Shown: positions 1 to 7,003, counted from the stretch's first letter. The stretch: DNA of 11,709 nt from Acidobacteriota bacterium (GCA_019239815.1 JAFAZL010000955.1:1-11709), one strand, 5' to 3'. Translations and numbers: made by a program. Notes: a model not told the origin generated them from the letters alone.

Positions 1-1035
1 TATCGGATCGATCTCGATCGAATGCTGACGATTGTTCCCGCACCCGAAGGAAAATTTTCCGCCGAAGTAAAGCCTGTCCCATCGAAGACCGAAGTCAGTT
101 CCGTCACCGGGAAGATCAACGACTCGCTTTTCAAAGCGGTCGCTCAAGCCGGTGAGTCGCCAGAACTCGCGATGCGTCTTGCGCAAATTTTTGCTTACGA
201 TCTCGACTTTTACACCGACCCGCGAAAGGGCGACACCTTTCGTATGGTCTTGGAAAAAAAGAAATATGCCGACGGCAAAACGGCGGGTTACGGAAAAATC
301 TTAGCCGCCGAATACGACAACAAAGACAAAAAATACCAAGCGTTGCTGTTTCACGACGATGCTGGACATCCCGGCTATTACTCCGCGGACGGCAAATCGC
401 TCCAGCGCGCGTTTCTCCACTCGCCGCTGAAATTTTCCGCGACGGTCACGTCACACTTCAGCAAGTCGCGCTACCATCCGATTTTGAAATTGTTCCGCCC
501 GCATATGGGCACGGACTACGGCGCGCCTGTCGGAACGCCCGTGCAAACCATCGGAGCCGGTCGGGTGGAATTCGCCGGACGCAAGGGTGGCGAAGGCAAC
601 ATGGTGCAGATCGCCCATTCCGATGGCTACCAGACCATGTATCTGCACTTGTCGCGCATGTTTGTGCATCAGGGCGAGCACGTCGAAATCGGCAAGACCA
701 TCGGCTTAGTCGGCAGCACGGGACTATCAACAGGTCCGCATTTGGATTTCCGCATTTTGCAGCGTGGGCAATACAAGAATTTCGAGAAGCTCGGCCTCCC
801 GCCATCCGATCCGATTGCGAAGAAAAATTGGCAGGAGTTCACACTGGTGCGGCAGCAGTGGCTCTCTGTGCTTCGAGGCGAAACCGCGCCACAGCAAGCG
901 TCCGACGGTTCGACGGCAGGCGCTTCGTCCGCGTCGTCTTCACCCGTGTCGACTGCACCCACGACGTCTTCACCGGCGAAGCCGGCAGATACTTCCACGA
1001 GCGGCTCTGCTGCCGCCGATCCCCCTTCGCGCTAA
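1..1035 (+). CDS. M23-family peptidoglycan metalloendopeptidase (5'-truncated by window edge)
   Basis: The frame is open from base 1, so the true start lies upstream; numbering here begins at the first internal Met (base 22). Residues about 33-140 resemble the second N-terminal domain of Csd3/MepM-like M23 proteins, with the typical run 'FAYDLDFYTDPRKGD' and, near residue 130, 'AFLHSPLKFS'. Residues about 150-265 form the LytM (M23) domain. It has H161 and D165 in HMGTD, a YLHLS motif (H209) and a GPHLDF motif (H240). The family role is zinc-dependent cleavage of peptide cross-links in periplasmic murein. The usual H-x-H motif reads H-L-D, so the second zinc-ligand His is replaced by Asp at residue 242. 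After about residue 285 comes a Ser/Thr/Ala/Pro-rich tail of about 50 residues, probably disordered. The gene ends 12 nt from the end of the convergent phosphatase gene. Confidence 0.92.
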   Translation, partial: YRIDLDRMLTIVPAPEGKFSAEVKPVPSKTEVSSVTGKINDSLFKAVAQAGESPELAMRLAQIFAYDLDFYTDPRKGDTFRMVLEKKKYADGKTAGYGKILAAEYDNKDKKYQALLFHDDAGHPGYYSADGKSLQRAFLHSPLKFSATVTSHFSKSRYHPILKLFRPHMGTDYGAPVGTPVQTIGAGRVEFAGRKGGEGNMVQIAHSDGYQTMYLHLSRMFVHQGEHVEIGKTIGLVGSTGLSTGPHLDFRILQRGQYKNFEKLGLPPSDPIAKKNWQEFTLVRQQWLSVLRGETAPQQASDGSTAGASSASSSPVSTAPTTSSPAKPADTSTSGSAAADPPSR

Positions 1036-1047
1036 ATCGAATAATTT

Positions 1048-2415
1048 TTAGTAAATGATCGGGAGTTTCGAGAAGTCCGTCGAGTTGTGATCCATCACGC
1101 GAAGCACCAGCAGCGTGCGATCGTCGAACGGCGCGGTGCCAACTCCGCTGTAGTCGTCGGTGGCCGAAAGAATCGAATTCGCGATCTGATCGGCATTCTG
1201 GCGCGGTGAGAGCGCGCTCAGCACCGAGCTGAGCCGATCGAAGCCAAATTCCTCCAGCTCCGCATTCGAAGCTTCCATAATTCCGTCGGACGCGAACAGC
1301 AAGAGGTCGCCCGGCACCAAATCCAGCACAGCTTCTTCGTATTGCGTGTCGGGAAAAAGCCCAAGCGGTATTCCTGCCACGCGAATCGATTGCACCGCGC
1401 CATCGCGCACCAGCAGAGGGTACGGACCGCCTGCGTTTCCCACGGTGAGCCGACGCGTGCCCGCATCAAAGACCGCGAATGTTGTTGCAATGAACCTGCT
1501 GTCAAGCCGCGCCGCGTACAACCGCGTATTCAGCATCGAGAGCATTTCGGCAGGTGGGCAAGGATGATCCACGATGTGCTCGCGAATAATCCCGATTGCG
1601 AGCGAAGCAAATAGCGCCGCCGCCGTGCCTTTTCCCGATACGTCGCCTAAAACCATTCCGAGGCGACCTTGTCCATACGGAAGAAAATCGTAGAAGTCGC
1701 CGCCAAGTTCGCGCGCCGGAACGTATGCTGCGGCGAGATCGAGTCCCGGAACTTCGCGCGCGCCGGTTGGCAACAAGCTGCGCTGAATTTCGCGAGCCGT
1801 CGCGAGATCTGCTTGCAAGCGTCGCTCGGTTTCCCGCGCCTCTTCATACAAGCGCGCATTTTCGAGCGCGATTGCGATGTACGAACCAAGCGTCGCGAGC
1901 ATGCGCTCATGTTCTTCAGTGAACGCGTTCGGATCGGTGCTTTCCAAATCGAGCACACCGATGAGGCGATCTCCCAACAGAAGAGGGATGACAAGCTCGG
2001 ATCGCACAACCAACTCTGTTTCCATCTGCACGTACCGCGGATCGTTCAGCGTATCGGCGACGCGAATCGCGCGACGTTCGCCCGCGGAGGTTCCCGTGAT
2101 TCCGTGATGCAACGGAAGGCGAAGACGCGTCGGAATCGCATCTCCATAGCGCAACCCGAAAATGCTCTCGAGAAGCTGCGCGTTCTCGTTCCAGAGCATC
2201 ACGCTGAAAAGATGGTAGTTGACGATTTTTTTGACGCGCTGCGCCACGCGCCTCAGTAATTCCTCGCGGTCGAGAATGGAAGTGATTTCGCGGCTGACGT
2301 CGTATAGCAGCGCCAGGGAACTCGCCGATTCCGGCGCCGACAAAATCAGCTCTGCGGATACAGGATCAGCATCTTCCCCGAGAGGGAATGCGGCGAATTT
2401 GGACGAATCGTCCAT
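1048..2415 (-). CDS. GAF domain / SpoIIE-type PP2C serine phosphatase (RsbU-like)
   Basis: This 455-residue protein has a GAF sensor domain at about residues 38-186, a helical linker at about 186-215 ending in 'AREIQRSLLP', and a SpoIIE/PP2C phosphatase domain at about 220-440. Metal-binding signatures are complete: GGDFYD (D240), GDVSGKG (D258), ASDG (D377) and DDRT (431-434). The 'REIQRSLLP' linker followed by 'GGDFYDF' is the hallmark of RsbU-like phosphatases, which dephosphorylate anti-sigma-factor antagonists in partner-switching stress pathways. GAF domains bind small ligands or mediate dimerisation; the ligand cannot be read here. No membrane segment is visible, so it is probably cytoplasmic. 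No rsbV/rsbW-like partner is in the window, so the target is unknown. There is no clear ribosome binding site before the ATG, but a TATACT hexamer lies 6 nt upstream, so the mRNA could be leaderless. Confidence 0.93.
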   Translation of the reverse strand: MDDSSKFAAFPLGEDADPVSAELILSAPESASSLALLYDVSREITSILDREELLRRVAQRVKKIVNYHLFSVMLWNENAQLLESIFGLRYGDAIPTRLRLPLHHGITGTSAGERRAIRVADTLNDPRYVQMETELVVRSELVIPLLLGDRLIGVLDLESTDPNAFTEEHERMLATLGSYIAIALENARLYEEARETERRLQADLATAREIQRSLLPTGAREVPGLDLAAAYVPARELGGDFYDFLPYGQGRLGMVLGDVSGKGTAAALFASLAIGIIREHIVDHPCPPAEMLSMLNTRLYAARLDSRFIATTFAVFDAGTRRLTVGNAGGPYPLLVRDGAVQSIRVAGIPLGLFPDTQYEEAVLDLVPGDLLLFASDGIMEASNAELEEFGFDRLSSVLSALSPRQNADQIANSILSATDDYSGVGTAPFDDRTLLVLRVMDHNSTDFSKLPIIY

Positions 2416-2421
2416 ACAAAA

Positions 2422-2427
2422 AGTATA
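2422..2427 (-). promoter_or_regulatory. Possible -10 element of the GAF/SpoIIE phosphatase gene
   Basis: On the minus strand TATACT (5 of 6 to the sigma-70 consensus) ends 6 nt before the ATG at 2415, which would place the transcription start at or next to the start codon. I see no convincing -35 hexamer 16-18 nt further upstream, and no extended -10 TG. The assignment rests on the hexamer, its position, and the absence of a Shine-Dalgarno sequence. Confidence 0.3.
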
Positions 2428-2502
2428 CGTGTGTTCGACGTCGTTCTATCTCTTGGATGTTTAGACGCGAAGGCTGTAACGCCGCGGCCTAGAAACGCAA
2501 GA

Positions 2503-2508
2503 TACAAT
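2503..2508 (+). promoter_or_regulatory. Possible -10 element for the small ORF / ogt transcript
   Basis: TACAAT (5 of 6 to TATAAT) lies 19 nt upstream of the ATG at 2528 and just before a GGAGG ribosome binding site at 2520-2524. No good -35 match is visible at normal spacing. If used, transcription would start near 2515 and run through the small ORF into ogt. Confidence 0.25.
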
Positions 2509-2527
2509 CGCCGGAAGGCGGAGGACG

Positions 2528-2707
2528 ATGAAAAGGGGCTCTCCCCACCTTTTTCGTAAGGATGTATTTCGCAATGGAGTGCGCGATAATCAATGTAAGA
2601 ATCTGATTCTAAATGAGTTGCCAAACCTTGCGATTCGAGCGGGCGACGTTTGGTGTAAGGCGCGCTGTTTCTGTAAGCTTCAAGTTGAAGCATCAACATG
2701 TGCGTGA
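2528..2707 (+). CDS. Possible small ORF (59 aa) ahead of ogt, hypothetical
   Basis: An ATG at 2528 opens 59 codons to a TGA at 2705-2707. A strong GGAGG lies at 2520-2524, although the 3-nt gap to the ATG is shorter than ideal. The product is basic and has five cysteines (residues 23, 43, 47, 49, 58), three of them as C-x3-C-x-C. I do not recognise it. The stop lies 14 nt before the ATG at 2722 and 23 nt before that at 2731, the likely ogt starts, and it overlaps the ATG at 2698, so translational coupling is possible. Codon use does not show the G/C third-base preference of the neighbouring genes, which argues against a conserved protein. It may be a leader peptide or chance. Apart from this ORF and two dyads, the 2416-2730 region shows no gene. 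Confidence 0.22.
   Translation: MKRGSPHLFRKDVFRNGVRDNQCKNLILNELPNLAIRAGDVWCKARCFCKLQVEASTCA
2677..2691 (+). promoter_or_regulatory. 15-bp dyad (7-1-7) upstream of ogt
   Basis: GCTTCAA-G-TTGAAGC is a perfect inverted repeat with a one-base centre. It ends 6 nt before the ATG at 2698 and 30-40 nt before the more likely ogt starts at 2722 and 2731. As DNA it could be an operator half-site pair. As RNA it can form a 6-bp hairpin with a 3-nt loop. A shorter dyad, AGAATC-T-GATTCT, lies at 2598-2610. Function is unproven. Confidence 0.25.
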
Positions 2708-2730
2708 TTTGCCGCAGATCAATGGGTGCT

Positions 2731-3243
2731 ATGGAATCGTCATCAGCTATCAAGGGCCCGAAAAGATTCACCACAATTCAGAGTCCGGCTGGACCGCTCA
2801 TGCTGGCCGGAGATGAACATGGACTCCACTTCGTGTATTTCCTGAACGGGGTCAGAAGCAAGATACCAAATCGCGACTGGACGGAAGACGGTAAACCTTT
2901 CCAGGAAGTCATCGTCCAATTAAATGCCTATTTCAAGGGCAAGCTCAGGGATTTCGATTTGCCGCTGGTGCTCAACGGAACAGAGTTTCAGCTGCCCGTC
3001 TGGCGGCGGCTTCAGAAAATTCCGTACGGCGAGACGACGAGCTACGGAGCGATTGCAAAGGAGCTAGGCAGTCCGGAAGCCGCGCGCGCTGTCGGCCTCG
3101 CGAATGGTGCCAATCCGATTCCGATCATTGTTCCATGCCATCGCGTCATCGGCAGCGATGGCAACCTGACCGGCTTTGGTGGTGGCCTCCCGCTGAAAAA
3201 GAAACTCCTCACTCTGGAAAGCCGCCAGAGAAGCCTTTTCTGA
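2731..3243 (+). CDS. ogt: Methylated-DNA--[protein]-cysteine S-methyltransferase
   Basis: This is a suicide DNA-repair enzyme of the Ogt/AdaB (MGMT) family, which moves the alkyl group from O6-alkylguanine onto its own cysteine in the cytoplasm. The signature PCHRV holds the acceptor Cys (bases 3136-3138; residue 136 from this start). It is followed by IGSDGNLTGFGGG and preceded by the winged-helix region 'YGETTSYGAIAKELG' and the 'ARAVGLANGANP' segment carrying the Arg finger. The start is uncertain. In-frame ATGs occur at 2698 (181 aa), 2722 (173 aa) and 2731 (170 aa), and none has a good ribosome binding site. I chose 2731 because family members usually begin about ten residues before the 'FTTIQSPAGPL' strand. 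The gene is convergent with the PilZ-TonB gene. No Ada-type regulatory domain is fused to it. Confidence 0.93.
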   Translation: MESSSAIKGPKRFTTIQSPAGPLMLAGDEHGLHFVYFLNGVRSKIPNRDWTEDGKPFQEVIVQLNAYFKGKLRDFDLPLVLNGTEFQLPVWRRLQKIPYGETTSYGAIAKELGSPEAARAVGLANGANPIPIIVPCHRVIGSDGNLTGFGGGLPLKKKLLTLESRQRSLF

Positions 3244-3251
3244 ATTGTTTT

Positions 3252-3269
3252 TTCTTCGGGGCCGAAGAA
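3252..3269. terminator. Perfect 8-bp hairpin between convergent ogt and PilZ-TonB genes
   Basis: TTCTTCGG-GG-CCGAAGAA is a perfect inverted repeat 9 nt after the ogt stop codon, inside the 118-nt convergent gap. A run of six T (3248-3253) precedes and overlaps the first arm on the plus strand. Neither strand has a U-tract directly after the stem, so it is not a textbook intrinsic terminator. Its position between two gene ends still favours a role in ending transcription or stabilising the 3' end of ogt mRNA. Confidence 0.4.
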
Positions 3270-3361
3270 CCGCCGGAAGTTGGAACACTGTTTGTCTGTG
3301 TTCGGGACGCGCCTCGGCTTTATCCTTTATGAAGACCGGGATATTAAAGCCGGTGCGGAGA

Positions 3362-5701
3362 CTATGGGCGCGTTGAACGATTGCTCGCGGCGCTTGGGTT
3401 CAGCTCGAACTCGATCTGCGCCTGAGTTTCGGCGCGCTTACTGTCGAGGTACGTGGGTTCGTAGTGCCAGTTTCGCACCGTGCGCGACACCGAGGGCAGC
3501 ATCGCGAAATTGCCATAGAGCGGCTTAAGATCGGTCACATAGCCGTCTTTGTCGATCGTCGCCTGAATGGTCAAAGAGCCCGATGCGCCAGACGCCTGCA
3601 GCGCCGCCGGGTCGATCCGATTCATCACGTCGCCCAGGTTTACGTTGAGTTTTCCGCGCCACAGCCAGCGCTGACCCGGAATGCGTTCGCCTGGAACGCG
3701 AATCAGGCGGCGCATGCGAATCGTCCCAGCCGGCGAGCGCACAACGTGTTCACCGGGCACATCAACCCAGGAAGCAGTGAAGCCCTTTGGGGCAACGATC
3801 TCGAGATCGCGCTCCTGAGGTGTGTCCGACGGTGCGACGGAGGCATTCGAAACAGGACGCGTCGCGACGTTTGTGTTGCCACCGCGAGAGGCTGCGGGTG
3901 GTGCAGCGCTTGCACTCGAGGTTGAGTTCGAATCGAAAATGCCGCTGGAATGAACGGAGTTGATCGAGCCGATGATCGCCGAACGCTGTTGCGGAGTGTT
4001 GGCATTGTAAAACGGCGCTTGCGGCCGCGAAGATGCGTTTCCGTTCGAGGCGGAAGTTGACGACTGCATAGTCGCGGGCTGCTGCGTTCTGGCCTGTGTG
4101 TTGTTTGCGGCGCCGGTCGAGTTCGCAGCCGGACCGGAGTTGGAAGTGCTGCCCGTACTTTCGGGCGCAGCCGCCTGGGCTGGCGGCGGAACTGGCCGCG
4201 GCGTTTGCGAAACAATCGCCGTAGATTGCGCGGGCACAGCGTCGTTTGGACTCGTTACGCTAGGCGACTGAGGTGTGTCGCTCGCAGAAACGCTCGACGA
4301 AGCTGAATGTGTTGGGGCCGGAGCAGTCCATGAGCGCGGCGTCGCTGCCGGCTGCGATGCAGAAGCCACATTGTCAGCGCGCCGCGAGGCTGGCGGAGCC
4401 GTCGCGGTGTAGGCGCCATTCTCGCGCGCAGCTGCAGATCCCGGTGAACCAGGGATTTTTGGATTGGAATGCGATGGCGTGGGACCCGCCGGCAACGAAG
4501 AATCGTTTTGCGCAGTTGTGGTCGGCGCGGATGAAGATTCCGGCGAAGCCGGTACAGCTCGCGATTTCGTGGCGGATAGATCGGCGCCGTTCGCGGCAGG
4601 ACTATCGCCGGTGAGTTCGTTGGTGTCGGCCGTGGCAGACTTTGGCGCCGTGTACTTCGCGGATTCGGAAGCAAATCGTTGCGAATTCAGTTTGATTTTG
4701 TAGCGAACGAGCGCGCTCGCCCCGAAGCAGATTACCGCCAGTACGGCGGCCCAAAGCAAAAGCGGCTTTGCTCGCATGCGTGACGACAAAGTTGCGGAGC
4801 GACGCCGCTTCGAAGGAGGCGCTCCATACTCGAATTCCCCGTGAATCGGCAGCGGGACCTTTGGGAATGGCGAAGTGAATTCGGCATTCGGATCCGGATG
4901 GTCGAACGGGTTTGCAATTTTAGGCAAGTCAGATTCATCCGCGGTAGCTGCTTGTCCGCCATCCCCGTCCTCCGCGCTTGTTGGAGCTGGAGGAGTTGAG
5001 GCGCTCGGCGCCTGAGCCGTGGCTTGTGAGACCGGATCCGGAATCGCGTCTGCGGTCGATTCACTTTCAGCGAACGCATCCGCGTTGACTTCATCTCGCA
5101 AGTGATCCGGCAGAGGTGCCGACGCGATCCGATCCTTCGGCGCAAAGGCACCATTGAATCGCCGGCCACTACGTTGTTCGGCATTCGCTCCGGGCACGTC
5201 ATATCGTGGCTCAGGCGGCGCTACGGGTGCCGGCGGCGGGGGGGAAGCACCGAAATTCTGACGAGGGGCTGACGCCTTGACCGCCGGGTCCTCTTCGGCG
5301 ATTTTGTGCCCGCCATTCTTTGGCAAAAACCACGGCGTCGAATTCTCACTACGAGACAGCTCCAGTTCCACCCAGTCACGAATTTGTTGGCGGTCCTCGT
5401 CAGCGAGATCGAGCAGCTGGATTCCCGAACGATTATCGGAGGCGTCGGTCCAGATGGTACGAACCGTGACAGCAATCGTTTTCGGCGCGCCATTGAGAGA
5501 GAGAAAAACGCGGAACACGGAATTGAGTGGCAGTCCACTGGGTGTGGTGACCTGGAAACCGTTTTCGCTGACATTGTGCAACACGCCGACGTTATTCGCA
5601 CCGAACGCGACGTAGATTGGAGTGGGCGGGGTCACGCGCGAATAGAACCGTCTTTCGGCGGGCGCGTTCAGGCCATCCATATATTCGGTCGACGTTGACA
5701 T
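3362..5701 (-). CDS. PilZ domain / transmembrane / TonB C-terminal domain fusion protein
   Basis: This 779-residue protein starts at an ATG with GAGGAG 5 nt upstream (5707-5712). Residues about 14-117 are a PilZ domain with both c-di-GMP motifs: R-x3-R (R18, R22) and N-x-S-x2-G (N43, S45, G48). Residues 120-297 are low-complexity and rich in Pro, Ala, Ser and acidic residues. A basic cluster (298-312) precedes one membrane helix (about 313-333), predicting an N-terminus-in topology. Residues 340-630 are a Ser/Pro/Ala/Thr-rich linker suited to crossing the periplasm. About 631-690 look ordered but unassigned. Residues about 690-768 match the TonB C-terminal fold, with 'IDKDGYV', a 'VRNWHYEP' motif (742-749) and a final beta strand. 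TonB proteins pass proton-motive energy to outer-membrane receptors. I infer that c-di-GMP could tune this one. No exbB, exbD or receptor gene is in the window. Confidence 0.9.
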   Translation of the reverse strand: MSTSTEYMDGLNAPAERRFYSRVTPPTPIYVAFGANNVGVLHNVSENGFQVTTPSGLPLNSVFRVFLSLNGAPKTIAVTVRTIWTDASDNRSGIQLLDLADEDRQQIRDWVELELSRSENSTPWFLPKNGGHKIAEEDPAVKASAPRQNFGASPPPPAPVAPPEPRYDVPGANAEQRSGRRFNGAFAPKDRIASAPLPDHLRDEVNADAFAESESTADAIPDPVSQATAQAPSASTPPAPTSAEDGDGGQAATADESDLPKIANPFDHPDPNAEFTSPFPKVPLPIHGEFEYGAPPSKRRRSATLSSRMRAKPLLLWAAVLAVICFGASALVRYKIKLNSQRFASESAKYTAPKSATADTNELTGDSPAANGADLSATKSRAVPASPESSSAPTTTAQNDSSLPAGPTPSHSNPKIPGSPGSAAARENGAYTATAPPASRRADNVASASQPAATPRSWTAPAPTHSASSSVSASDTPQSPSVTSPNDAVPAQSTAIVSQTPRPVPPPAQAAAPESTGSTSNSGPAANSTGAANNTQARTQQPATMQSSTSASNGNASSRPQAPFYNANTPQQRSAIIGSINSVHSSGIFDSNSTSSASAAPPAASRGGNTNVATRPVSNASVAPSDTPQERDLEIVAPKGFTASWVDVPGEHVVRSPAGTIRMRRLIRVPGERIPGQRWLWRGKLNVNLGDVMNRIDPAALQASGASGSLTIQATIDKDGYVTDLKPLYGNFAMLPSVSRTVRNWHYEPTYLDSKRAETQAQIEFELNPSAASNRSTRP

Positions 5702-5875
5702 TTCGTCTCCTCAAATAGAATGCGCGTCGAATGCGGCTGCGGGCGGGGAAAGCCGGAGCCGATGCGAAATGGGCTTTGGGCGAGGTTGGGGTTCCGTCTG
5801 CATATCGTTTGATGGCTGAGCGGGCCAAATTGTTGCGCCGGGGTACTAGGCCCTGAACCACGGTGCGGGGCCTCA

Positions 5876-5903
5876 ATTCTACAGTAAAACAACACTGCGT
5901 CAC
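5876..5903 (-). promoter_or_regulatory. Candidate sigma-70 promoter of the PilZ-TonB gene
   Basis: On the minus strand GTGACG (5898-5903, 4 of 6 to TTGACA) and TAGAAT (5876-5881, 5 of 6 to TATAAT) are separated by 16 nt. The predicted start near 5869-5873 gives a leader of about 170 nt. AGGCCC and GGGCCT (5868-5873 and 5848-5853 on the plus strand) would form a 6-bp stem with a 14-nt loop at or near the 5' end of this mRNA. The rest of the 285-nt gap between the two minus-strand genes shows no gene. Confidence 0.4.
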
Positions 5904-5977
5904 GAAGATAAGTTGCGGAGGAATCGCGGGATATAGGGCAATAAATGCAGGGGCGAGGATGAAATTGCGGAGGGTGA

Positions 5978-5993
5978 TCGCTGTAGTCAGCGA
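5978..5993 (-). other. Small hairpin over the hydrolase stop codon
   Basis: TCGCTG and CAGCGA form a perfect 6-bp stem with a 4-nt loop that spans the TGA stop of the alpha/beta hydrolase gene. There is no following U-tract. It may mark the 3' end of that mRNA but is a weak terminator candidate. Confidence 0.2.
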
Positions 5994-6847
5994 AGAGTGA
6001 CGAGGAACTCGTCGAGCGCCTCGCGGTATTTCTTCGGCGCGACAACCGAAGCTTCCTCATGGCAAAGATTCTCAATTTTGAGAAAGCGCTTCGGCTCCGG
6101 CGCATGATCGTAGACGGACTGCCCGAACTCGAATGGAATCACCGGATCATGGGTGCAGTGCACGACGAGTAGGGGAATGCGTGCTTGTTGAAGCCGCGCC
6201 ACAGTATTGAGCTGCCCGCGGACAAAAAACTGAATACCGGGAAGAAACCAGAAAACCCTCCGCGCGAGAACCGACGCCGAAGGGAACGGCGCTTCGAGGA
6301 TGACGGCACCGACGGGGAGGCGAGCCGCAACGTTGGCGGCGACGGCGGTTCCGAGTGATTGTCCAAAGGAAATAATCGATTTCGGATCGGTTTTCCGAAC
6401 GTCGACCAAATATTCATGAGCCGCCTCAGCGTCGAGATAGATTCCCGACTCGCTCGGCTTGCCTTCGCTATGTCCGTAGCCGCGATATTCCAGTGCGAGG
6501 ACATTGGCCGGAGTGCTTCTTAGAAATTCGTAGACGCTGGCGCGATTGGCGATGTTGGATGCGTTTCCGTGGAACGCGAGAAACGTGAACTTCGCGTCTT
6601 TCGCAGGAATCCACCAGGCATGCAATTTCGTTCCGTCGGACGCTTTCAGCCACACATCTTCGACCGGCAATTCGCGCGGATGCCAATCGCCTTCGAGGCG
6701 GCCTGGGTAATTCGGGAAAAAGATCAGGTGTGGTTCGAACAGCCGTAGCGCGACTAGCGCGATGAGGTATCCGACCAGCAGCGTGATCACGAGACTCACG
6801 ATTCTTCTTCCGACTGGAGCGGTAGCTTCATCCTTGATTTCCATCAT
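5987..6847 (-). CDS. Membrane-anchored alpha/beta hydrolase (BEM46/ABHD13-like)
   Basis: From the ATG at 6847 the product is 286 residues. One N-terminal membrane helix (about 15-37) is followed by the short 'LIFFPNYPG' segment that typically leads into this family's hydrolase core. The catalytic triad is readable: S164 in GQSLG, D234 in CTHDPVIP, and H263 in LCHEE. FHGN (92-95) supplies the oxyanion turn, and YRGYGHSEG (121-129) is typical of the fold. The likely activity is serine-ester or related hydrolysis at the inner membrane; the substrate cannot be inferred. The frame stays open upstream to 7162, but I prefer 6847 because the anchor begins right after it and the extra sequence resembles nothing I know. 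A second ATG follows at once (6844). The ribosome binding site is weak. The gene is divergent from the protease and 285 nt upstream of the PilZ-TonB gene on the same strand. Confidence 0.88.
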   Translation of the reverse strand: MMEIKDEATAPVGRRIVSLVITLLVGYLIALVALRLFEPHLIFFPNYPGRLEGDWHPRELPVEDVWLKASDGTKLHAWWIPAKDAKFTFLAFHGNASNIANRASVYEFLRSTPANVLALEYRGYGHSEGKPSESGIYLDAEAAHEYLVDVRKTDPKSIISFGQSLGTAVAANVAARLPVGAVILEAPFPSASVLARRVFWFLPGIQFFVRGQLNTVARLQQARIPLLVVHCTHDPVIPFEFGQSVYDHAPEPKRFLKIENLCHEEASVVAPKKYREALDEFLVTLR

Positions 6848-6987
6848 GGGTCTATCTGTTTGTTCCAGCGAGAGTCCGCGAGGCAATGCTAGCTGAAGTT
6901 GGAATCGATGCGCTGCATGACGTTCGAGTTGGTTATGGGCAAGAAGGCAAAACTGGCCCTTGGGACAAGTGTTTCGGCCGCCTTGCT

Positions 6988-7003
6988 CTGCTTGAATAAG
7001 CAG
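6988..7003 (+). other. Hairpin in the leader of the serine protease gene
   Basis: CTGCTT-GAAT-AAGCAG is a perfect 6-bp inverted repeat with a 4-nt loop. It ends 13 nt before the GAGG (7017-7020) ribosome binding site of the gene starting at 7032. It may be an mRNA leader hairpin or an operator; chance is also possible. The remainder of the 184-nt divergent gap shows no clear promoter. Confidence 0.2.

Noticed and set aside
1036..1047. A terminator between the M23 and phosphatase genes.
   Set aside because: The gap is 12 nt with no inverted repeat; any terminator would have to lie inside coding sequence.
1669..2259. A 196-residue open frame on the plus strand.
   Set aside because: It is antisense to the GAF/SpoIIE phosphatase and shows no family motif.
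2346..2774. A 142-residue minus-strand frame covering the divergent region upstream of ogt.
   Set aside because: It overlaps both flanking genes, has no recognisable motif, and its predicted sequence looks like random translation.
3464..5698. Many long open frames on both strands inside the PilZ-TonB gene (for example 3464-3925 +, 3703-4215 -, 4732-5202 -, 5306-5698 +).
   Set aside because: They are Arg/Pro/Ala-rich shadows of a GC-rich gene. None has a recognisable domain, and the 779-residue frame carries clear PilZ and TonB motifs.
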